From Anaeramoeba flamelloides (taxonomy: Eukaryota; Metamonada; Anaeramoebidae): 64,000 nucleotides of DNA. The first letter of the stretch is position 1; the number at the start of each line of letters is the position of its first letter. The notes under the pieces were generated by a model that did not search any database, was not told where the DNA came from, and saw nothing but the letters and a program-made list of their open reading frames with translations. Shown here piece by piece: positions 55,894-64,000 of the stretch. The position numbers and the translations under genes were made by a program. The stretch lies in contig JANTQA010000060.1 in NCBI GenBank assembly GCA_027625915.1, positions 4,464,001 to 4,528,000 of the forward strand, read 5' to 3'.

Positions 55894-57325
55894 TAATAAC
55901 GAAAAATAAAAAATGATTTTGTTAAACAATGTTTTTATATATTATTTTGCTGAATTTTTAGCAAGTAATTAAATATTGTCAAGTAAAGTTTTATTCAAGA
56001 AGTGCTTTATAAAATTTTTCAAGGATGTAACAGAGACTACTAAAAATTGCAAAATCAAGAAAAAAATTTTTTCATTTGGCTTGATAAACAACTAAAAAAA
56101 TCAAAACTCAAAAAGTCATATAAAACAGGAAAGTTGGTAATTCAAAAAAGGAATACAAATACAACTAATTTTCAGAATCAAATTATCATAATATCATTCA
56201 AGGGTTAGTGGACTTTTATGGTTGATGATTATTACATTTATACTATTTGGATATTTAAGGAATTCAAATAAACTTGATTCAAGAGATTTTGTTAAAATTT
56301 TAAATTTTATTTTGTTTTTTTTTTAAAATTACAATGATTAAAATAATACTTTCCAAATAACAAAACCCCAGTTCACTCGAAGGTCCCTAGACAAAAATGA
56401 AAATTTCACTTTTTTATTTAAGAATAAACTAACTTATACTGTTTAGAAAATAGTGCAATAATAAATTTCGTATTAGAGTTGAGATTCAAAAAGGAAATAC
56501 CATGAACAAACCCTAAATTTCAAAAAAAATTAAAAGATTAAAAACATTATTGGGCACTTTTTCATTGGAATGCCACATGTAAACTTTTCTATATTTCTTT
56601 AGAAAATTAAAATTGTTGAAAATAATATTTATTAATGGTAAATATATTCATCTAATAGGGAATTATAAAGTTTCAATTTTTTTAATGTTAATTTAGTTTT
56701 TCAAAGGATTTTTTTTCGAGTTTCTTTTAAAAAAAAAAAAGAGAGAAAGAAAAGAGAAGAAAAAGTAAATTAAAAAAAAAATTGACAAAATGAGAAAAAA
56801 TGATCAGATTTAAAAAAATTTAAAATTTCTTTTGATGAGAATAATGGATTAAAATCATAAAATTTTCTATTTCTTCATTAAAACTGGGCCCCTTTGATTG
56901 AAAAAGAGTTTATAAAATGTGTTTCAAAATATAAATCGCATTTGTTTTTATTTTCTAGTTCCAAGGCAACACCCAATTCACTGCAGAGTAATGAACCTTC
57001 GTTAAGCTCAATTTTGAAGGTAAATCCCTTTATTTTTTTCATTACTTTTAAATTACAAATGAAATTTGTTGAAAGTTTTTCTTAATTTTCTCAGTTTTAT
57101 TTGGGATTTTTTGTTGTCTTTAAAAAAAATTTTCAAAAAGCACCGAAATTTACTCGATTTTTTCAGAGAAAACTTCTAATTCGATCTTTTCTGATTTTTC
57201 GAATTTCTTTTTTAAATAATTGAACTTTTTGAAACAAATTCCATATTTATTTATTGTTTATTGTCGTTTTCTTTGATTTGTTAATGTTTAAGTCTTCTAT
57301 AACATAAAAACACATCTTTTATCGC
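55894..57325. other. Gene-free stretch with a possible exon relic
   Basis: About 56885-57019 (+) reads NWAPLIEKEFIKCVSKYKSH, then LFLFSSSKATPNSLQSNEPS, and ends at AAG before GTAAAT, a good splice donor. There is a stop immediately upstream and no acceptor, and no partner exon could be joined, so it may be a relic of a lost gene. Confidence 0.3.
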
Positions 57326-57519
57326 CAGTTCCATTTTTAAGAGAAAAACTTTGAACTAAATTTAAGGAACAAAAAAATCTCAAATTAAGGCAAAAAATTT
57401 GGAATTTTTTTTTTTTTCACAAATTATTTTACTAGAATCTGGATTTTGTGCCTTAATTTGAGATTGTTTTATACCTTAAATTCCATAGAAAGTTTGTCCC
57501 TTAAAAGTGGAACTGACTG
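57326..57519. mobile_element. MITE family A, copy 4
   Basis: Left CAGTTCCATTTTTAAGAG, right complement CAGTCAGTTCCACTTTTAAG. The outermost left bases are lost, as in copy 1. Internal AATCTCAAATTAAGGCA pairs with TGCCTTAATTTGAGATT. Confidence 0.85.
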
Positions 57520-59071
57520 TCTAAAAATTGTAGAATCGAATGTATTTAACTAATTTTTTATTGAATTAAGGTGGTGTATTTCAACCACAAGAGAGTATAA
57601 AATATGGATATGTTTGATGAATACGGGGGAAAAAAATTAAAAATGGTGAGTAATTGATCGAAATAAGCCCCACAAATAGATATTTTTAAAAAAATTCAAA
57701 AAATTTATAACAAAGGAACTATACCCCTAAAATTGGAAGTGAAATTTGAAAAAAAAATTGGAATTATCATAAAAGGGTGGGGGGGGGGGGTAGAAAGAGA
57801 TATATAAACATAATTAAGAAAAAATATTTTATCTCAGAATAACATACAACTAACACCACTCTAAAAGTGTAGAAAAATAAATCAGAGAACTTAATAAAAC
57901 ACAAAAAAATAATTTTTGTGGTGAAAAATAATATAGTTGGATTATATATACTATTTAAACTCATTATATCTGTGTTTATCAATAAAAACCCCACAAAAAA
58001 TCTAAAATTGGGAACAAGAACACTCCACTACTAGATCTGATTCTAAAAAGAAGGGAAGAATTTTTCCTCATTAAAACTAAAATCCCTAGACCTAAACCAT
58101 ATATCAAAATACATTTAAAAATCGATCAAATAGAAAAAATTTGGCTTGTAAAAAAATGAAAAAAAGGGTAGTATTGGAAAAACTCCATGTAAGGTAAATT
58201 AGAATCTTCCAAACAAAAAGAAAATGAGAATATAATAAGATATCTAAAAATTAACCAATTTCAAAAAACCTTTAGGAAAAATAATCATACATAGATAAAC
58301 TGAAAATCGTCAACAAATCTAATAAAAGGAAAATCTTTGACAGACAGTTTTAATAGATATAGATACAAATTGGGATAAATGAGTAAATTCAAAACTATTT
58401 TAAAATTGTAGAAAAATAATTTGATGATATCAATCACTTCACTTTCGGAATGCAAAAGATATGAAAAAAACATAAAAAAATGAAAAAAAGAAGACAAAAA
58501 AATCAATATTTTGAATTCAATATACCATAGAATGAAGTTACAGATGAAAAATTAAGGAAAATAAACATAAAAGAAATATGTAAAATTAATTTCGAATATT
58601 TCCTAGGACAAAATGACCAACACACATGAAATAAACAAGAGATCAAATCTAAAAAATTATGGTTCATAACTCTACACAATTTCATCTCAATCCCAATAAA
58701 TCTCATCATTTTACTTCTCTATTTTGACTATTTTCTTTTTTTTTATCTTTTTTGATTTTTTTTTGTTTGTTATTTTTTTTTTTTTGATCCTTTCAAATTT
58801 CGTTTAGAAAGATAATTTCAAATTTAAAGTACTTTCAGGTGACTAGTTTATTTACTCTTTAAATTGTGAACAATCAAATTTCGTTACTTCAATATCCTCT
58901 CTTTAACAAATAAAGTGTTTAAAACACCAAAACCCAGAATAAAAAATCAAAACCCCAAAAAAACTAAGCACAGTTACTTATTTTAGCATGTTTCACTCTT
59001 GAATAAATAGATTTTTGGAATTTTACCTCATTTTTTTCCTCTTTTTTCTTTTACTTTTTATTTTTGTGACC
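57520..59071. other. Gene-free AT-rich stretch
   Basis: Contains a run of about 14 G (57777-57790). No gene recognised; minus-strand open frames at 57767-58709 are short and compositionally like the flanks. Confidence 0.45.
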
Positions 59072-59985
59072 ATGAAAATTATCTTATTTCTTGTTCTCAT
59101 TTTATTTGCCTATTGTGAAGAATCCGAAATTCGTGAAACAAACGAAACTAATGAAGAAAAAGAATACCAGTTTTTTACCCGTTTAATAACAAAAGATGAT
59201 GTCGAAACAATGATCAAAGAAAATAAAGTATTTGTTTTGTGTATCTTTGCAGAATTTAGCGAAAAATCCATCAAAGTAATTTATTTTCTGAACGAAATTT
59301 GTTTAAAAAAAATAAGGCACACACGTTAACAAAGAAGGTGATCGAATCTTGATTTCGAAATTCAATTTTGGTTGCTAAAAATTTTTTCTCTTTTTTTTTT
59401 TTTTTTGTTTTTGCTTTATCTTTAAAAGTTTTCGAAAGGGTATGATTCAGTTGCACAAAGTATAAAAGACAACAACGAGTATGACTTTTTTAGATTTGAA
59501 TTTACTCAAGAAGACATGGATCTAGCAAAAACTTTAGGATTTTTAGGGCTTCCTGCAGTTTTAACAGTTAGAAATGGCAAAGTTGAAGATCGTTTTTTAG
59601 GAGGCACAAAAATTGAAGATTTTGAGATTTGGATCAAAAAAAAATTCTTGCCACCAATAGTTTTCATTGAGTCAAACGAAGAATTAGAAGGTAAGACAAA
59701 GTTTTTCCAATTCGATTATTTCCTTTTGAAGATTTTTTCCTCTTTTTATAAAAAATTTTTTTCAATGTAACACTTTACTTGTTGAAGAACAAAATGGTTT
59801 TAGGTTTTGTTTGGTTATATTGTACAAGATCACAGTTTATTTTTTTCTGACCAACATTTGGAATTTAATGAAGCATAATCTTATGTTCTCGAGGAATCGA
59901 AATATAATACTTTAGCATCTAAAAATGATTTAAAAGTTTGTGAATCAAGAAAAGCCAAAATATTACAAAATATTTTTTTTTTTCT
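59072..59985 (+). pseudogene. PDI-like thioredoxin-fold secretory gene, 3' end decayed
   Basis: Exon 1 is 59072-59275 from ATG (MKIILFLVLILFAYCEES, a clear signal peptide). Exon 2 is 59429-59690, joined in phase 0 (EKSIK then FSKGYDSVAQ; donor GTAATT, acceptor AAAAG). The product is a thioredoxin fold: VFVLCIFAEF is the strand that should lead into CxxC, but the Cys pair is absent, and LGFLGLPAVLTVRNGKV contains the cis-Pro loop. LPPIVFIESNEELEG begins a second domain, as in protein disulfide isomerases. A third exon seems to start at 59814 (GTAAGA...TAG, phase 1: GFVWLYCTRSQ) but soon meets a stop, and related sequence (DQHLEFNEA, stop, SYVLEESKYNTLASKNDL) continues in another frame to about 59985. 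It is either a pseudogene or a shortened protein. Confidence 0.65.
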
Positions 59986-60018
59986 CCATAATTTTTATTG
60001 GAAAATTAATAACATCAC

Positions 60019-60145
60019 TTAAGGGATTAGCGCCTACAACAGAAAAGTCTAAGATTAAAGTGTGTTGTTATAGAGTGTTCATCACATTTGTTTGACTTGG
60101 TTCAAATATCTATAAAAAATCCATTAGTAAAATAAACTCTTTTTC
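60019..60145. repeat. Family E terminal fragment, copy 3
   Basis: TTAAGGGATTAGCGCCTACA, then AAGTCTAAGATTAAAGTGTG and GGTTCAAATATCTATAAAAA, matching the right arm of 42473-43241 and the fragment at 12831. It lies between the broken PDI-like gene and repeat K. Confidence 0.65.
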
Positions 60146-60156
60146 AAATAAAAGTA

Positions 60157-60560
60157 TACGGAAAATTTCAAGAATTATTCATAATCGAATCAAATTAATT
60201 GTAGTATCATTCTAAAATATAAGAAACTCTTTAAAATATAAAAAAAAACTCAATTGGATCTTTAAAATTCATTAAAACAAAAAAATAAAAATTAAATATT
60301 TTAAAAATTGATGTGTAATTTTATTTGAAATGAGACATCTCATTTTGTAAAAAGTAAATGAAAAAAAAAAAAAAAAAAATCAAGAAAAACTGTTAAAAAA
60401 GGTTAATTGGGAAAAAATGTCTCTTTACATTTTATTGATAACTCTTTTCAAGTCAAACTTTTGATCTTTAAAGTCTCATTTTCAATATAAAGCCACAATT
60501 CATCTGGATATTTTGTTGGAATTGTTTTTTTTTCAATATTTTCTATTTTCTTTGTTCCAG
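60157..60560. repeat. Repeat block K, copy 2
   Basis: Colinear with 33556-33963; ends TTTCTTTGTTCC and is followed at once by a partial J repeat (60573-60612, GTCGTTAGAAGTATTTGAAA), giving the same K-J-H-J order as in intron 2 of the RCC1-BTB gene. Confidence 0.8.
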
Positions 60561-60648
60561 ACATATGCCGAGGCACAGTCGTTAGAAGTATTTGAAACTT
60601 AATTTATTTTTCTAAGAAAGTTTTTGTATTTTTCAAAACTGAATATTA

Positions 60649-62276
60649 GTGTTGTGGAAAAAAAGTGAAACAAAATTTTTTTAAAAAAAAATGAGAAAAA
60701 ATGCTATTTTATTTTTTGATTTTGGAAATTGAGATTGGAGTTGTTTAATCTCTTTCTTTTATTATCTTGTTTGTTTACATTGACCATATTAAGTAGAATT
60801 ACTTGATTGTTTGCTTGTTCTTTTTGAATTCTTTTTGATTTTCTCTCTTCTTTTCTCAATTATTTCTCGAAAATTTTTTCCAGTTACTATATCACCACCT
60901 AAAGAAATTCTAGGGTTTTTAATTGGTTAGGTTAATTGTGTTTGTGTCTTCAAATTTGGTAAAGGTATTGGTGACTTGAATGGTGTGATATAAGTGTACT
61001 CAAATGAATTATGAATTTTTTTTCGAGTTAGTGATATTTGTAGTCCATCAGAAACACTTTCTATAAATGACTCATACTTTGTTGGAAATAATTGCTGTTT
61101 TAGATAGGATTTTAATCCTTTAAAAATAACAACATCGCAGGGTTGGAGTAAATGGGAACTATTGGCTGGCAAAAATAAAATTTGTATTTTGGATTTTTCA
61201 CATAATAAATGCCCTTCATCCGGTCTATGAGAAGGAGCACCGTCTATTATTAGTAATGCATTTTCATTTTCACCTATTTTTTTTCTCTTGAGGTCAACAG
61301 CAGGGATAAAAATATTTTTTAACCATTTTGAAAAAAGAGTTTTTGTCATGTATCCCGAATTCGATTGAACAAATGAGAGCCTTGTATAATTGGAGTTGTC
61401 AACTAAGTCTTGTTTGATTGTTCTTCTTTTATCCAACATTAGGGTATTTAGACTTGTTCCATCATTTGCTACTGTGACAACAGCAGTGATATGGAAGTTG
61501 ATTTGTGGAATGTTTCGAATTGGATTGTTTGTTAAGTCAGTAGTAACCACTTTAATCTTCTCAGTACTGGTATTATTATAAACAGCGGTTTCATCCATAT
61601 TGAAAATTAGACCGGGTTTATACCTATGCTTTTGGATTAAGAATCTTAAGTTAAAAAAAATATTTTGTCAGTTCTTCATCTTTTATTGGTGGTTTTTCTT
61701 TTTTTTTGTTTGCTTACAATCCAAAATGAAACAGTGATTTCTTTTTACCCAACCATATACCCATTTTCTGGAAAGAATCTCACTTTGTTTTATCTGACTT
61801 CCAAAATTTTGAAGATTAAATTCTCGTATTAAGTGATTAGCTTCGTCTAATATCTCAATAATACTTGGGGCTTTTTTTTTCTAAAAGTTTTTTATTTATC
61901 CACATTTTTAATTTCCTTGTTTGTTCTTCATTCAACTTTAATGGCCGACCTTTTCTGGTTACAATTCCATTTTCTTCAAATTTTTTAACCCATCTACCTA
62001 ACGTTGTTCTTGATACATTAAAATAATTGGAAATGGCACTAACTCGAACTACCCTGTTTTCCATATTTTTGATACTTTTCCAAGTTTCAAAGGCCTTTTC
62101 AATATTTGTTGAACAATTTCTGACTGAAGAACTCAATGTGTTTCTCTTTATAATTTTTGTTATCATTTTCAAAAACAGAATTGTTGTAAAAACCCCAATT
62201 AAAAAAAAAGTAGAAAAAATGAAAAAAAAGATCTGTTTCACATTTTTTCCCTGTTTCACTTTTTTTCCACAACAGT
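60649..62276 (-). mobile_element. pogo-like (Tc1/mariner superfamily) DNA transposon, 1628 bp
   Basis: Terminal inverted repeats share at least 23 bp beginning TGTTGTGGAAAAAAAGTGAA; the right end repeats the GTGAAAC motif internally. TA lies on both sides (60647-60648 and 62277-62278). It encodes a single decayed minus-strand transposase and is inserted in family H copy 3. A shortened relative lies at 50264-50715. Confidence 0.88.
60927..62166 (-). pseudogene. pogo-like transposase (HTH plus DDE_1), frame-interrupted
   Basis: From the ATG complementary to 62164-62166 (MITKIIKRN), a helix-turn-helix of the Psq/CENP-B type reads SAISNYFNVSRTTLGRWVKK, then KGRPLKLNEEQTRKLK. The frame then breaks near 61857 and resumes in another as APSIIEILDEANHLIREF; a further break and stop lie around 61620-61700. 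The catalytic domain is open from 61598: NMDETAVYNN (first Asp), ALLIIDGAPSH (second Asp) and SSHLLQPCDVVIFKG (third Asp, 35 residues after the second). This DDD pattern with LQPxD is typical of pogo/Tigger-type DDE_1 transposases. At least two interruptions make it inactive as it stands. Confidence 0.85.
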
Positions 62277-62740
62277 TAAATCACATTTAAGTTGCCCAGT
62301 TTTAATTTTTTTTATCTTGAACCATTTTGATCCAAATAAAAGAAAAAAAAAATAAAAATAAAAATGTATAGGTATCCAAAATTATAAAAGGAGTGGAATA
62401 AAAAATTGTATAGCTAATTTTGATGAAATTCCATTAACAATTATTAATTGATCAAATTAATAGATATCATGGGCCAATTGTTTGTCTTTTTTTTTAACTA
62501 AACTCAAATTTAACCTTATATCAACTAATGATTGAAAAAAAATTCCGATCTAACTAAATAGAGAACGTAAAGGTAAAAAAGGTGATAAAAATAAAAAAGA
62601 CAAAAAAATGATAAAAATAGTTTGAAAAATCAAAATTATTTTCAAATTGAATTTGGAGAGTCTATTGTTGTATTTCTTAAAACTGTTTTAACTGTGTTCA
62701 AATTTTTGAAATTTTTTTATTTATTGTTAAGCGTTAAATG

Positions 62741-62855
62741 AAAGAGTCTAATCTGATATTGGAGAATTTTGAAGTGGATAAATTTGATACTTATAATTTA
62801 AAGAGTATCTAGAATAAGCACAGTCATTCGAAGTATTTTAAAATTAATTAAGTTT
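62741..62855. repeat. Repeat J, copy 4
   Basis: GTTAAATGAAAGAGTCTAAT, AATTTTGAAGTGGATAAATT and ACAGTCATTCGAAGTATTTT match the J copies in the RCC1-BTB intron 2. It follows the end of family H copy 3 directly, as J2 follows the decayed H copy at 34975. Confidence 0.7.
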
Positions 62856-64000
62856 TCAAAAAAAAAAAGAGGGAACAATAAAGAGTCTATAAAAAAAATG
62901 AAAGAAGAAAAAAATGAAAAAGTTAAAAATAATTAATGTGGAAAGCGGAAAGTATTTGGATCCAAATTAATGTGTGTATGTGTGTGATCGATGAAGATTC
63001 ATTTATTTTTGAGCTCCCTTTTTCCTAAATTGCATATTATTTCATATTAGTAAAAAAGTATTCGATGTTAACTTCATAGATTTTTTAAATGTTCAGTTTC
63101 CTCAATAATTCATCTATATCCTATTTGACTATTATATTGAAATCAAAGTTTTTTGATTGTTTTGAGTTGTTTTAATCTTGGAGTATTTTTGAGTTTTCTG
63201 ATATCTTTTACAGTCTCATATGAAGTTATATGCATCATCAACTTTCTTTTTACTGTATGTACATGTTGTGGTTTCTACTCCCTTTTTCCCAGCCCACATT
63301 TATATCTATTCAAACCATTATATAATTATAGTAGTTTGAATACAGTTTTTGATGATTTGAAGTTTAAGTGGGGGTGTTTTTTGTTGAAGTTTTCTGGAAA
63401 TTGGATGATTTTGAGGTATCTTTTCAGCTTCCAGTTTTCTTCACCTTGGGATAAATTCGTTTTTTCTTTTATTAATTTAATGTGAACATCATGGGGTTTC
63501 TTCTATTGATCTCATATTTCTCCATGTTTTCCCAGTAAATATTTTCTATTTGGTCCATTTTCAGGTCTTGGCCGACATGGACCAATTTTAGGTAAATTTT
63601 CGAATTTAGTTTCCATTATTGCAAATAGAATCTATCAAATATTCCCGAAAATACCCGAAAATCGAAAATACTCGAAAATTTTTCTAACCTGGAAAAAACA
63701 CTTTTAAAACAACTTCTATGGAACACTGGTGCCAATATACTCAGTATAAAGGTAACTTTGGCTTTTATTTTCGAAAAAAATTTTTTTTTACTGAAAATAT
63801 CAAAATTCAAAAAAATTAAATTTTAGGAAATGGTATTCAACCCATTTTGTGTGAAGGGGATAAGTATCGTAAGATGACTATAACATTTCGGATCATTTCG
63901 GAATGGTATTAACTAAATGAGAGAAAATGCACTTGAATTGAAAATTTCTAATTGTTTATCATTACCCATAATTTTGTAATATTAAATACAATCAAAAAAT
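62856..64000. other. Right-edge stretch with possible spliced exons
   Basis: About 63567-63705 (+), after TTTTCAG, reads GRHGPILGKFSNLVSIIANR, then IYQIFPKIPENRKYSKIFLT before a stop. About 63827-63915 (+), after TTTTAG, reads NGIQPILCEGDKYRKM, then TITFRIISEWY and TAA. They hint at a spliced or decayed gene on the plus strand, but phases cannot be made to agree and I do not recognise the product. Confidence 0.25.

Larger units (their letters stand above)
60613..62725. mobile_element. Family H element, copy 3, split by the pogo-like transposon
   Basis: Left piece TTGTATTTTTCAAAACTGAA and right piece ACATTTAAGTTGCCCAGTTT continue each other as in copy 1 (TTGTATTTTTGCAAACC then ACATTTGAGTAACCCAG). 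The right portion runs through ATTTTGATCCAAATAAAAG and AATCAAAATTATTTTCAAAT to ACTGTGTTCAAATTTTTG. The outermost left end is not recognisable. Confidence 0.75.

Noticed and set aside
57777-57790. Run of G (also near 43641-43648) as possible G-quadruplex
   Set aside because: Single homopolymer runs without further G tracts nearby; more likely slippage sites or sequencing-sensitive positions.
60927-62259. Treating the two transposase frames as two separate host genes
   Set aside because: They are parts of one DDE_1 transposase inside an element with matching terminal repeats and TA flanks.

Overview
The window is very AT-rich, gene-poor nuclear DNA from a microbial eukaryote. The evidence is GT-AG introns with matching phases, long homopolymer runs, standard-code ORFs ending mostly in TAA, and no operon structure or Shine-Dalgarno sites. 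The RCC1-plus-BTB proteins, with a C-terminal BTB half carrying a KDFxxLI...HKxILxARS signature, are of a kind I associate with large families in Anaeramoeba (Metamonada). Assignment to Anaeramoeba or a similar amoeboid protist is inference and could be wrong.

Layout: 0.3-6 kb is repeats only (20-bp tandem repeat, hairpin units, several inverted-repeat elements, an AC microsatellite). 6.1-7.1 kb (-) is a coiled-coil protein. 11.8-12.6 kb (+) is a protein of unknown function with hydrophobic segments. 15.4-16.9 kb (-) is a protein with a Lys/Gly tract and an Asn/Glu tract. 22.7-24.5 kb (+) is an intronless RCC1-BTB gene. 30.3-36.3 kb (+) is its paralogue, split into three exons by two introns of about 2 kb that are full of transposon debris. 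39.4-48.2 kb (-) is TTC27, two exons separated by a 5.7 kb intron. 53.0-54.3 kb (+) is a secretory/membrane protein. 59.1-60.0 kb (+) is a signal-peptide thioredoxin-fold (PDI-like) gene that looks broken at its 3' end. 60.6-62.3 kb is a pogo-like DNA transposon with terminal repeats and a decayed transposase.

Three reconstructions are the main annotation gains. (1) TTC27 is completed by joining 48192-47659 to 41982-39385 at a phase-0 GTAAGT...TAG junction, giving 1043 residues. (2) The second RCC1-BTB gene joins 30335-30948, 33159-33475 and 35444-36309 in compatible phases, giving 598 residues, exactly the length of the intronless paralogue. (3) The thioredoxin-like gene joins 59072-59275 to 59429-59690 in phase 0.

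Most of the rest is explained by short non-autonomous DNA elements. I define at least ten families by terminal inverted repeats, target-site duplications (TA for several, a perfect 8-bp TTTATAAA for one hAT-like element) and repeated copies inside the window. Several are nested. One roughly 540-bp family (here 'H') has three copies, each carrying a different younger insertion: a small CAGTCT/TA element, a CACAAGTG element and the pogo-like transposon. There are no rRNAs or CRISPR arrays, and no convincing intact tRNA.
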